A DNA stretch of 64,000 nucleotides from Pedobacter sp. HDW13 (GCF_011303555.1 NZ_CP049868.1:5146001-5210000); one strand, 5' to 3'; counted from the first letter of the stretch, positions 25,445 to 33,951 are shown. Program-made: numbers and translations. The notes: generated by a model not told the origin, from the sequence alone.

Positions 25445-27247
25445 TCAGCGGCGATTGTTCAAACTATTCTGTAAGATTACTATTTCTTCTTTCATTTGTC
25501 TAACCTCTTCAGAATCTATCTTAGGCTTAAATGAAGTAATAAGAGAAACGTATCGCCTGAATTGTGTGTAATCTTTTTGTTTATAATAGGTTTTTGCCAA
25601 AAGTACCTTTGGTTCTAAAAGATTTGGGAGTGAACGACTAATGAGTAAATAGTATCTTCTAGCCTCGTCAAATCTGCCAAGTTGCTCATAACAACCTCCT
25701 AAAGAAAAATAGAAGCCTTTGTAAGGCGAAAACTCGGTCGCGTGCCGTAGGTGGGGTATTGCTTTTGTATATTGTTTTTCTCTAATATAATATGTCGCTA
25801 AGTCGTTCAGATAATTAGGGTCTGTGCTCAGGACGCTATATAGGTTTAATAAACTTTGAAATGCAAAATGATTATTGGGACCTGAGCTTAATGAATCCCA
25901 TTTGTGGTAAGCTTTCAATCGGGTAAGACCAGTAAATAGGACCACTATTCCTATGATCATACTGATTACTGGCATCATAGGTTTTAAGCTAAATGTTTTA
26001 AAACCAATGCTGCTGTATTCATCACTATTAAATGAGACAAAAATCGCTAGAAATGACCAAAAAAGAATTGCAAGGGGCATCATCGAGAGAGGATATGAAC
26101 TTAATCCCGATATCAAAACAACAAAAATAGTTGCTAAAACGGAATGATTAAACATAGCATAAAGTCCGACCTGTTGATTAAGCCGCTTAAAAACCTGAAT
26201 TCCCAAAAAAACTATAATTAGAACAAATATTGACAGGCCAAATATCCCCGTCTCACAAAATATTTGCAATATATCATTGAAACAATATCTTATATCTCCG
26301 GCAATATTTCCATATTTCTGGATGTTTAGCTCACTTTGATTAAAAAAAACAGCCTGGTAATAAATATGTTTGGAAGGGTACTTTCCAAGCCCGACGCCAT
26401 ACTGCCAATTCTTTTCGAGCATTAAATATGCTACTTTCCACGTAAATAGACGCCCGGTTGCTGATGTTTCTTTAATACAGTAAAGGCCGTAACCCAGGCA
26501 CGGGCACAGAAATATCAAAAATAAGGATGTGATAGCTTTTGCCTTAAAAGAAACACATATCTTATTTATCTTTATATAATACAGAGTGGCTATTATCAAT
26601 CCACATAATGCCCCAACCCAGGCAGATCTGGACATGCAGAAAATCAAAACACTCAATACTAAACCAATCAATACGATATAAAGATATTTTGAAAAGTTTT
26701 TGAAGCTATTTGATAAGCTTATTATCAAAAAAAAAACAAATGACATTGCCATTAGGATCGCAAATGGAGCGGGATTAAAAAACAGACCTGTTATCTCAAA
26801 GGAAGAATGTTTAGAGTCAATTAAAGAAAAGAATTGTGCCCCTGCAATCATCAGACTACATAAACACAACCCTAGAAAGATAGTGATAACACTTTTAATC
26901 AACATATACTTATTTAGATCCTGGCATAAAATCCTAACACTAACATATACAACACCTAAACAGAACTGATTGAGGATTTTTTGAGTGTTGCCTTGTGCTG
27001 ATGAAAAAGCAAATAATGACAGGAAAATTAGAAATCCTAAGACAGGTAAATCTATTAAAGCAAAACCAAAATTAGCTGATTTGAGGCGACACATCTTCAA
27101 ACCAGCTAAAATCAAACAGATTGCTGAACCAATCTCTAAGGCCAATTCATTAGCAGAAAAGAGGCTTCTAGGGAAAAAATCTACGGCTATTAAAGAATTG
27201 CAAAATAGAACTGTAATGGCAATTCTAAAAAACCAGAGATTAATCAT
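25445..27247 (-). CDS. O-antigen-ligase-like polytopic membrane protein with C-terminal TPR domain
   Basis: 600 residues. About 11-12 hydrophobic segments cover residues 1-430. 'FCMSRSAWVGALCGL', 'TSATGRLFTWKVAYLMLEKNWQYGVGLGKYP' and the large loop that follows are the Wzy_C/WaaL (O-antigen ligase) pattern. From about residue 435 it becomes soluble with TPR-like repeats ('DPNYLNDLATYYIREKQYTKAIPHLRHATEFSP', 'GGCYEQLGRFDEARRYYLLISRSLP'). Family members transfer or polymerise glycans at the outer face of the inner membrane. It is the last gene of the operon with the fulvocin-like precursor, six bases after the DUF1573 gene, so here it may modify or attach the peptide or its carrier (inference). 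AT-rich compared with region 1. Confidence 0.8.
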   Translation of the reverse strand: MINLWFFRIAITVLFCNSLIAVDFFPRSLFSANELALEIGSAICLILAGLKMCRLKSANFGFALIDLPVLGFLIFLSLFAFSSAQGNTQKILNQFCLGVVYVSVRILCQDLNKYMLIKSVITIFLGLCLCSLMIAGAQFFSLIDSKHSSFEITGLFFNPAPFAILMAMSFVFFLIISLSNSFKNFSKYLYIVLIGLVLSVLIFCMSRSAWVGALCGLIIATLYYIKINKICVSFKAKAITSLFLIFLCPCLGYGLYCIKETSATGRLFTWKVAYLMLEKNWQYGVGLGKYPSKHIYYQAVFFNQSELNIQKYGNIAGDIRYCFNDILQIFCETGIFGLSIFVLIIVFLGIQVFKRLNQQVGLYAMFNHSVLATIFVVLISGLSSYPLSMMPLAILFWSFLAIFVSFNSDEYSSIGFKTFSLKPMMPVISMIIGIVVLFTGLTRLKAYHKWDSLSSGPNNHFAFQSLLNLYSVLSTDPNYLNDLATYYIREKQYTKAIPHLRHATEFSPYKGFYFSLGGCYEQLGRFDEARRYYLLISRSLPNLLEPKVLLAKTYYKQKDYTQFRRYVSLITSFKPKIDSEEVRQMKEEIVILQNSLNNRR

Positions 27248-27253
27248 AGTTTA

Positions 27254-27634
27254 TTAATAAACTGAACCGATTATTTTTAGTACGTATAAACGTTCTTCAG
27301 TGTTAGCCTGTAAAACAATTTCCTTTAGTACTTTTCCAGTATCATAGGCAGGAACCGGTTTGTAAACGAATTTTACCAGGGCACTCTTCCCAGGGGGGAT
27401 TGCTTTTTTTTCAAATCCTATAATCGTACAGCTACAGGAAGGTGCAATATTTTCGATAATCAAATCGTCATTTCCGCTATTCCTAATAAGAAATTCCCCT
27501 GCAACCGAATCTTGTTTCCCAATACTTTTGAAATCATAAACAAGATGATTCACATTCAAAATTGGTTTTCGAATCGGTTTACAGCTGTAATAGATTAGAG
27601 ATAAAAGCGCAAAATAAATAAATTTATTTTTCAT
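27254..27634 (-). CDS. DUF1573 lipoprotein
   Basis: 126 residues. Signal with lipobox (LIYYSC, Cys18), then a single Ig-like DUF1573 domain: 'VYDFKSIGKQDSVAGEFLIRNSGNDDLIIENIAPSCSCT' and 'IPPGKSALVKFVYKP' are diagnostic. Function of the family is unknown. The start overlaps the end of the upstream thioredoxin gene by 11 bases, so translation is coupled. Pairing of DUF1573 with TlpA-like proteins recurs in Bacteroidota (family knowledge). Confidence 0.88.
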   Translation of the reverse strand: MKNKFIYFALLSLIYYSCKPIRKPILNVNHLVYDFKSIGKQDSVAGEFLIRNSGNDDLIIENIAPSCSCTIIGFEKKAIPPGKSALVKFVYKPVPAYDTGKVLKEIVLQANTEERLYVLKIIGSVY

Positions 27635-28529
27635 TTAGTAGCGTATTTAGGGTCTTGACTGTTTGTTTGTAATAGTAGTTTTCTCCAGCTTTATTAAAGC
27701 CCAAATGAATTGTTCTGATCTTTCCTGATTTGTCTATCATTAGTTCCAGGGGGTAACCTTTTGTACCTAAGGTTTTATGCAGAAGAGCAACCAATTTCAC
27801 ATCTGCCATTAGCGATACATTAAATGCACTTCCGTATCTTAAACTCGCTTTCTTAAAAGTATCGAAGTCGTCAATTTCTCCATCTATAATTCCAATGGTT
27901 TTAAAATCGGATCTATTTTTAAATTCCTCTTTTACCCTTTTTATCATAGGGATCTTATCTAAACACGGAGAGCAGGAGCTGTACCAAAGTTCTACATAGA
28001 GAACTTTTCCTTTGTATTGAAAAAGAGAAACGGAGTCGTGAGAAGAAGTAAGGTAAAGCATTTTTTCTGTTTCAGTAATAAAATTACTTTGATCTGAAAC
28101 CTTCAAGTTGCCCTTGGTGTAATAATACTGAGGATATATATATATGTTTTTTGCAACAAAAAAAACAGCACACACTAAGCCAGATATTAGCGCAGTTTTC
28201 ATACTCCGTCTCCTGAGGGCAATGATTATCAGCGCTGGTAAACTAGCAAAAAGCACACAAAAAGGTATAACGATCGGATATAAGCCATCGTAATTTACTA
28301 TGGCTCCGAATATTGACATTGCTAACCAGGGAATTAAGATCAGACAAATTAATGTTACTTCCTTTTTTTCTATAGTAACGAAAATAGTATAGGCAATAAT
28401 CAATATAAAATCACAAAGATATAAATCCAAAAGCCCTGATCTTACAAGCATAAATGAGCATGCACAGAGTAGCACTGATATTAATACCTTAATTGCTAAT
28501 ATTATATTAGTTCTATGAAAGTACCTCAT
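27624..28529 (-). CDS. Membrane-anchored TlpA-like thiol-disulfide oxidoreductase
   Basis: 301 residues from the ATG at 28529, five bases after the stop of the fulvocin-like gene; a start 36 bases earlier would overlap that gene and is less likely. Four or five hydrophobic segments (about 1-140) precede a thioredoxin-fold domain with redox motif CSPC ('LWYSSCSPCLDKIP', Cys186 and Cys189), 'GYPLELMIDKSGKI' carrying the cis-Pro loop. The domain should face the periplasm. Next to an eight-cysteine peptide, a role in forming or correcting its four disulfides is the obvious hypothesis. Unlike the DUF4369 thioredoxins at 46008 and 51758, it is an integral membrane protein. Confidence 0.82.
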   Translation of the reverse strand: MRYFHRTNIILAIKVLISVLLCACSFMLVRSGLLDLYLCDFILIIAYTIFVTIEKKEVTLICLILIPWLAMSIFGAIVNYDGLYPIVIPFCVLFASLPALIIIALRRRSMKTALISGLVCAVFFVAKNIYIYPQYYYTKGNLKVSDQSNFITETEKMLYLTSSHDSVSLFQYKGKVLYVELWYSSCSPCLDKIPMIKRVKEEFKNRSDFKTIGIIDGEIDDFDTFKKASLRYGSAFNVSLMADVKLVALLHKTLGTKGYPLELMIDKSGKIRTIHLGFNKAGENYYYKQTVKTLNTLLNEK

Positions 28530-28534
28530 TCCAA

Positions 28535-29179
28535 CTATAGTAAAATCAACATTTTGCTGCACCACCCATCACAGCTATATGCGAGCAAAAAGCCACAGCC
28601 ATTAATGCTACTACAAGCTGCTTCCACGCAGTCACCTTCGGTATTTGAGTTACACCAGTCACTTGTTCTAGAACATTTACAATCTTTTTTCGTTCCTGTT
28701 TCCGAACCTCCATCGTCTCCTTCAGAGTCACCATTTAGGCTATTTGCTGTGAGAGTTGAACTTTTCTGATTGATAGATACCAGCTTAACTAAATTATCCC
28801 TGATATATTGGGCACCTAAAACCCGCGACGCAGTTTTTATCCAAGCATTGCCGTAGTCAACCATAAATCTGTCACGGGACTTTCCGTCAACATTGTAAAA
28901 ATCAGAAGGGATTTTAGATGAAAGCTCCCTAATAAGCATAGATTGTTCGTTACTAAGGTTTGCATCTTCTGACAGAAAAGCCAATTGATCAGTAATGGCT
29001 ATAAGTTTTTCCTGATTATCTAGAAGTGTCGAAAAAGCTATTTTTCGAGCGTTTGGAGTAGTTAAACTTTGGACTTTGTTGATTAGTTTAAAGTCAACGT
29101 CTTCTTGAGAAATTCGTTTCTCTTTTTTACAGGATAATAAAAATAGCGCTACAATAGCGCCGAGCATTAGTTTTTTCAT
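28535..29179 (-). CDS. Lipoprotein with C-terminal eight-cysteine fulvocin C-like bacteriocin domain
   Basis: 214 residues. Lipoprotein signal MKKLMLGAIVALFLLSC (Cys17). A helical, mostly charged middle (18-145) is followed by an acidic Gly/Ser linker (NGDSEGDDGGSETG), then a Cys-rich tail starting 'KKDCKCSRTSDWC'. The eight tail cysteines (167, 169, 176, 184, 189, 195, 203, 207) have gaps 1-6-7-4-5-7-3. Myxococcus fulvus fulvocin C, as I remember it, starts with a similar CxC..SDxC block and also has eight cysteines in a ~45-residue peptide. NCBI uses the name 'bacteriocin fulvocin C-related' for such proteins. No Gly-Gly leader is seen; release of the peptide would need cleavage at the linker. 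Head of a tight minus-strand operon with a thioredoxin. Antibacterial activity is inferred, not shown. Confidence 0.78.
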   Translation of the reverse strand: MKKLMLGAIVALFLLSCKKEKRISQEDVDFKLINKVQSLTTPNARKIAFSTLLDNQEKLIAITDQLAFLSEDANLSNEQSMLIRELSSKIPSDFYNVDGKSRDRFMVDYGNAWIKTASRVLGAQYIRDNLVKLVSINQKSSTLTANSLNGDSEGDDGGSETGTKKDCKCSRTSDWCNSNTEGDCVEAACSSINGCGFLLAYSCDGWCSKMLILL

Positions 29180-29358
29180 TTTTTTTGTTTTGGATTAATG
29201 ACAAACTTATCAAATTGGAACGATCTGTCTATAGCGGCCGCTGATGTATTCAGAATTTCGAATGTTTGGCTTTGAATTCTCCTTTTTTCTATCTGTATTT
29301 TGCCTAATTTCAACTCTGCTGCATATACCAATAAATTTGGCCCCCTTTTTTCTAGCAT
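29176..29358 (-). CDS. Small hypothetical protein overlapping the fulvocin-like gene start
   Basis: 60 residues, basic (many Lys and Arg), ending 'FDKFVINPKQKK'. Its TGA overlaps the ATG of the fulvocin-like lipoprotein (ATGA), which suggests translational coupling. 'LKLGKIQIEKRRIQSQTFEILNTSA' faintly recalls a DUF1573/Ig-like strand pattern. A second frame (29210-29443) overlaps it and could supply an N-terminus if a frameshift occurred at the A6-G5 run near 29341-29351. Could be a remnant rather than a gene. Confidence 0.4.
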   Translation of the reverse strand: MLEKRGPNLLVYAAELKLGKIQIEKRRIQSQTFEILNTSAAAIDRSFQFDKFVINPKQKK

Positions 29359-29724
29359 AAGAATGCGTTCCCTTTACCTTAGGTATGCTTATGTAAAAAG
29401 AATAAAATCTTTCCAGTATAATTGTTCTATTGATGGAAATCATAAGTAGTTTTTTTATTTAAATTACTCCAATATCCATTATTCCAAAATAACCCCTTGG
29501 GTATTAAAGGAAGTTACCCTGCTATTCACGAAATTGTGGTTCCCTTGGGGGTACATACAAAACAGGTGATGATAATCCCGGGCGGTGATGGCCTTAGCCA
29601 GATGTTCAAAAGTTCTGGTTATCTTGTTTAATAGCAATTTGGGCCTTTATTTTATAGAAGGAAAGTGAGTATTATAACGATTAAAGCTAATTTAGATTGC
29701 ATTGAGGTTGTTGCCCCAGTTTAG
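29359..29724. other. Intergenic region upstream of the bacteriocin-like operon
   Basis: Mostly non-coding. It contains the 5' part of the competing frame 29210-29443 and two similar G/C-rich pieces, ACCCCTTGGGTA near 29491 and TTCCCTTGGGGGTAC near 29541, about 50 bases apart, which could be regulator sites. The operon promoter should lie here but I cannot place it with confidence. Confidence 0.4.
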
Positions 29725-30204
29725 TTATTTGATCGTTAACTTGCTGTCTTGATTTCCAAAACGGGCTTCAGACAGAAAACTATACCTTCTGATAAGCACT
29801 TTCGTATCCGCAATCAGTTGATCAAGATTATCTTGCCGTTCTTTAGTCAATTTATCCCCATCTAATAGTTTAAAGCAATCCGAAAACGCCTTAGACATGG
29901 ATTTTTTAATACGGGAAACTCCCTTTTGATCACTTTTGTTAAATATGGTCAGGAGTATACTATTATACTCTATCTGAATGTTGTTTTTTGCAGCTTCACG
30001 TTCCGATTTGGTTACAGTAGAAAATTTGCCAGGGTAAGTCTTCACATGATCAAGGAGGGAATCCAAATAGCTTGCTTTATCTGATAAAAGATTTATTGTT
30101 TCTACCCTTTTTTGGAGGCCTTTTGTCTCCGCAATTTGTGCATTGGCTGTCATTGAACTCACAGCCGTTAAACTGATAATAAGGAATTTACTTAGGTTTT
30201 TCAT
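29725..30204 (-). CDS. Secreted hypothetical protein, alpha-helical
   Basis: 159 residues with a Sec signal (MKNLSKFLIISLTAVSSMTANAQ). The mature part is predicted helical and charged ('RVETINLLSDKASYLDSLLDHVKTYPGKF'), with a single Cys and no motif I recognise. It lies between the solo LytTR regulator and the bacteriocin-like operon on the same strand and may be an accessory or immunity-type protein; that is only positional. Confidence 0.7.
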   Translation of the reverse strand: MKNLSKFLIISLTAVSSMTANAQIAETKGLQKRVETINLLSDKASYLDSLLDHVKTYPGKFSTVTKSEREAAKNNIQIEYNSILLTIFNKSDQKGVSRIKKSMSKAFSDCFKLLDGDKLTKERQDNLDQLIADTKVLIRRYSFLSEARFGNQDSKLTIK

Positions 30205-30275
30205 ATTAGTATTTTATCTAATGTAGATGAAATGTGTAGGTTATACCTGCATTCCTAGATTTAAGTTTATAGCAC

Positions 30276-30623
30276 TCAAAATAAATTTATGCAGGCAATT
30301 GTGAAACTGGCAACAATCAGGGACAAAAGTTCGGCAATGGTGGTAGTAAATGGAATCCGTTGATTGTTTATTAACTCAACATATTTGTTTTTTTTATCTA
30401 TGATTTTTATAAAGTTTTTATTGATCAGATAAGACTGATTTACTCTGATAAATGATGTAGGGTCAAGCTCAGCCAGTAGTTTCTTCAGGGATTTACACAT
30501 AATCAACTCCTCACCATTATCCAGAAAGATGCTGGTGTAGCAATTGTCAGATTTGCAGTAAGTAATTTCTGAATGCGGGACAAACCTCAGGGATTCATGA
30601 GAGTGAATAATTAATTTATTCAT
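30276..30623 (-). CDS. Stand-alone LytTR DNA-binding regulator
   Basis: 115 residues consisting of little but a LytTR domain: 'HSEITYCKSDNCYTSIFLDNGEELIMCKSLKKLLAEL', 'FIRVNQSYLINKNFIKII', 'RIPFTTT'. There is no receiver domain. The last ~17 residues are hydrophobic (LLSLIVASFTIACINLF), which is unusual and could be membrane-associated or a read-through of a degraded end. LytTR regulators control bacteriocin and competence genes in many bacteria; this one lies upstream of the fulvocin-like operon on the same strand. Confidence 0.82.
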   Translation of the reverse strand: MNKLIIHSHESLRFVPHSEITYCKSDNCYTSIFLDNGEELIMCKSLKKLLAELDPTSFIRVNQSYLINKNFIKIIDKKNKYVELINNQRIPFTTTIAELLSLIVASFTIACINLF

Positions 30624-30741
30624 TGATAACGATTAGATTAGCTAGGCAGTATTTGTAAGGCAATAATAACAATATGGTATTCCGAAAACCACTGCGATTT
30701 TGACAATTACCTATGTTATTTTGACTGATGGAAATAACACG

Positions 30742-33462
30742 CTAAATTTTTGACTGTCCCCAGTACCGATTAAAGTAACCCGCCTCGACCATGGAATCAG
30801 ACCCCCAAACTTCGTAATCGTACCATCCTCGCAAAGGGAGGTCTTTAACGTGGCTCCATAAATGTCTGTTGTAATTAGCACCAATAATCAGGACATATTT
30901 TTTGCTGTTAACGGGATTTGGATAGACAAAATTATAACTGATAGACTCCCCTAAATGCTTTTTTCCGTTAATTTCGATATATTTCCCGGTGACCTTTAAG
31001 GGGATTTGGTTTGCAAATCTTTTGATAATCCCATTTGTTTTTTCAGACCCTATTAAAATCAGGTTTTTATTTTGCAGGTCTAACTTGTTTATATCAACAT
31101 CTTTCTTTGTTTCACAATCATTAAAAAAATCCTCCTTCCAGTTGCTATAGATGGTATTTGCAGCGATATGGATGGTCTCATTTTGATCTGGAGTTCCTAA
31201 TGTCCCAGCTACTACAATAAAGCCGTTTTTAAATACGTCATTTATTGGCCCTTCGACCAGTTGCGTCTTTAACAATTTAGATTTTTTTGGCGGCGTCAAC
31301 TCAAGCACAAGCCTGCCATTCACCGGATAACGGAGTCCTAATTTTTTTTGATTACAGATTACGCTTATCGGATCCTTTTTATCAATTTTAAGAACATCCC
31401 GAAGATCAATAGTCAGTTTGTTGACATTGGCCGTTGTTAGCTTAATGGAGTTTTTCCCAGACATGAACGCATAGACTTTTGCCTTTTTGCCATATTCCTT
31501 ATCGTTGACCGTTATCCAAGAGGATTTGTTGTACTTAAGCTGATAAGTAGAGAAATTGATGGTATCAGGGCAGTGCCTTTGTTTATCTTTAAAAAAACCG
31601 AATATCTGGCTAATCACGACCTCCTCGGAAACCAGTTTAAACATATGTTCCTTCGTCGCATTATTTAATGTGTCTAAGTGAACCTTGCCACTGGCCTTTT
31701 TCAGTGTGTTAACCAATTGTTTGATAATCGAAAAATCAGCTTTCCTGTCATTTGGCGTATGATAGATGAGCATGGGGATGTTTTTATAATTTTCAGCCGT
31801 TTGTATAATATTATTGGCCTGGATCCAGATACCAGGGTATCTGTCAGACTGCGTATAGCCAAGCTCTGGGCCTTCAACCCCGATACCTGCAAAAAAGGAA
31901 GGGAACCGGTTGGCTATCAGTAGCGCCTGTAAGCCTCCTGAACAGTCACCATATAGAAATATCCGGTTATCATCAATGTGATAGTTCTTTTTGATTGCAG
32001 ACAGAGCCTCAAAAGTAGCAGATGATGCAATTGGGTTTAAGTTGTAGTCTCGATATATCCTGGCGCTCGGCCATAGTACACCAAAGCCATACTTGTCAGC
32101 TAAGCGGCTAATCAATTCTATCCTGGTAATATCGGCTACATGCCAGCTTTCCAGAAATGGCTCCTGCTTGGTTACATAAGGCATCATCATAACCAAGGGC
32201 AATTTTTTGTTCAATTGACCGCGTTGCGGTATATATACCATATAATTGTCCACTGATTGATCAATTGATGACCGGAACCCCCTGATATGCAAACCCCCAA
32301 GACGTGAATATGGCTCCTTTTTTAAGGATAATTTATTTAAAATAGTTCCTAACTCAAACAGCGTAGCAGAAATTTTCCTTTCCAACCATTCACCATATTG
32401 GTTCCTGGTACCGAAATCATCCATATATCTGAAACGTTGAAATAGTGTTTCCACGTTAATCCGGTTGATGTCACCTGAAAGCATTGGTTTGATTTGACTT
32501 TGATATTCGTTAAATACCTTGCGATGATCGCCAAAAATAAAACATTGCTGAATGGTGTCCAGGTCAGCAATTAACCTGCACTTGTAAGCGCCATTTTTTA
32601 AATCATTTAAAGCTAAGCTCCAATGCTTCCCAGCCGGCAATGTCTTATTGATAACGGTATGACCTGTGACATCTTTAATTTGCAGTTGGACCGGCCGGGT
32701 GGAAGGGATAAAAGCGGGGTATTTAAATCTTAGGGATAAACTATTGTCTTTGCCAATGAGGTAATGTTCACTGATACTAAAAAAATCAGCTCCAAATGCA
32801 TATTTTCTAACATAATCGATGGAGGCAACATCTAAATGAAAGGTCCAGCTGATCTGGGCATCGGTTTGGCTAAATAGTTTTACCAGTAGATCGTTATTAC
32901 CTTTTTTCAGATGAACCCTTACGATATACCTGTTTTTTGAGATTTGGGTAGGATTGGTCTCCTCCCTGACCAGTTTGCTATTTAGCCAAAGTTTAAGACT
33001 ACCATGCATTCCAAATAACAAGGCAACGTCCTGCTCAACCTCACTTTTGATCGTACAGGCAGCATAACTGCCCGCTTGTTTGTTGGTATTAAGTACAGAA
33101 TTTAACGGGATATAATCTTTTGCCTGATAATAATTGATTGAATTGGTTGATGAAAAAATTGAACTTTTTGAAAAGTCTTTATATCCGTCCTGATTAAATT
33201 TAGTACTATCCAGGAACGGCCCGGTTAATAACCAGTTCCTAATCATAATTGAACCATCAGTGCGCTGTACATCAGGTACATCGTTTACTGGAAGCACATT
33301 TTTTTTACAAGAATCTAATGAGATAAAAGCGAGGCAAAGACCACAGAAATTAAAAATTATCCTAAGAATAGTTTTATTGTTTTTTAAAGTGAGCAAGCGA
33401 ACGTAGGCATGCATAAATTCATCTTTTGAAGTTGAAGCAGGTTTTTTTATAGGTTCTTCCAT
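30742..33462 (-). CDS. Large alpha/beta-hydrolase (prolyl-oligopeptidase/esterase fold) with Cys in the nucleophile elbow
   Basis: 906 residues from the first ATG; starting at residue 17 (MHAYVRLL) gives a more normal lipoprotein signal ending 'FISLDSC'. Residues ~65-200 resemble a beta-rich binding domain ('TGPFLDSTKFNQDGYKDF', 'GMHGSLKLWLNSKLVRE'). An alpha/beta-hydrolase core spans ~400-620: 'VYIPQRGQLNKKLPLVMMMPY', 'IDDNRIFLYGDCSGGLQALLIANRFPSFFAGIGVEGPE'. The elbow reads G-D-C-S-G, with Cys507 where GxSxG enzymes have Ser, as in dienelactone hydrolases. Probable partners are Asp572 (HTPNDRKAD) and His606 (TKEHMF). A beta-rich C-terminal region follows. Substrate unknown. Confidence 0.7.
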   Translation of the reverse strand: MEEPIKKPASTSKDEFMHAYVRLLTLKNNKTILRIIFNFCGLCLAFISLDSCKKNVLPVNDVPDVQRTDGSIMIRNWLLTGPFLDSTKFNQDGYKDFSKSSIFSSTNSINYYQAKDYIPLNSVLNTNKQAGSYAACTIKSEVEQDVALLFGMHGSLKLWLNSKLVREETNPTQISKNRYIVRVHLKKGNNDLLVKLFSQTDAQISWTFHLDVASIDYVRKYAFGADFFSISEHYLIGKDNSLSLRFKYPAFIPSTRPVQLQIKDVTGHTVINKTLPAGKHWSLALNDLKNGAYKCRLIADLDTIQQCFIFGDHRKVFNEYQSQIKPMLSGDINRINVETLFQRFRYMDDFGTRNQYGEWLERKISATLFELGTILNKLSLKKEPYSRLGGLHIRGFRSSIDQSVDNYMVYIPQRGQLNKKLPLVMMMPYVTKQEPFLESWHVADITRIELISRLADKYGFGVLWPSARIYRDYNLNPIASSATFEALSAIKKNYHIDDNRIFLYGDCSGGLQALLIANRFPSFFAGIGVEGPELGYTQSDRYPGIWIQANNIIQTAENYKNIPMLIYHTPNDRKADFSIIKQLVNTLKKASGKVHLDTLNNATKEHMFKLVSEEVVISQIFGFFKDKQRHCPDTINFSTYQLKYNKSSWITVNDKEYGKKAKVYAFMSGKNSIKLTTANVNKLTIDLRDVLKIDKKDPISVICNQKKLGLRYPVNGRLVLELTPPKKSKLLKTQLVEGPINDVFKNGFIVVAGTLGTPDQNETIHIAANTIYSNWKEDFFNDCETKKDVDINKLDLQNKNLILIGSEKTNGIIKRFANQIPLKVTGKYIEINGKKHLGESISYNFVYPNPVNSKKYVLIIGANYNRHLWSHVKDLPLRGWYDYEVWGSDSMVEAGYFNRYWGQSKI

Positions 33463-33645
33463 GATTTTTAAAATGAACTAACCTTTTTGTTGAAGAATCA
33501 TTGAGTGAAACCAAAATTACGTTAATTGATCGCATTGGCTAGTTCCTGGGGGCTTCGTTATGAATCAAGCGATTATTTTTAAGAATATAACCTATTTTTA
33601 TAAGAATTCGATAGATCGTATTTTTTTGGATAAAGTGCATAAACT

Positions 33646-33898
33646 GGTTCTTCCCCACTTTTGGTGGTCAATCCGGTGCTAATACCAGTCTTTTCCTGAG
33701 TAAATCGAAGCTTGCTCTTCCATACATTTGACGTTTAATAGTCTTCAATTTGTTAACATTGCCTTTGACTGGACCATTGCTCCAATGTAGATTGATAGCA
33801 TTTTCAATAGACTGAAGATCAGACAACAATCCTATGGCGAAACTTTTCAATTCTCCAATAACCGAATGGTTAGCTTCTGCAATCCATGCATTCAATTC
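33646..33898 (-). mobile_element. ISL3-family insertion sequence remnant (transposase C-terminus plus one end)
   Basis: The minus strand encodes 76 residues with 'HWSNGPVKGNVNKLKTIKRQMYGRASFDLLRKRL', the near-diagnostic C-terminus of ISL3 transposases (WSNGQVEG..LKxIKRxMYGRAxFDLLRxR). GGTTCTTCCCCACTTTTGG at 33646-33664 looks like the adjacent terminal inverted repeat. Everything upstream of the C-terminal end is missing; the frame stops at the 53-bp repeat. Inactive. Confidence 0.82.
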
Positions 33899-33951
33899 TG
33901 TACCGTCCTGAATTTACTTGTCGTTTTGTCCGATACTGAAAATAGTTTACA
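33899..33951. repeat. 53-bp direct repeat, copy 2
   Basis: Identical to copy 1 at 25190-25242. On its left it truncates the ISL3 transposase remnant; on its right it truncates a beta-galactosidase-like gene. Confidence 0.9.

Noticed and set aside
28546..28734. 62-codon frame overlapping the fulvocin-like tail
   Set aside because: Shadow in another frame; lacks the cysteine pattern and signal.
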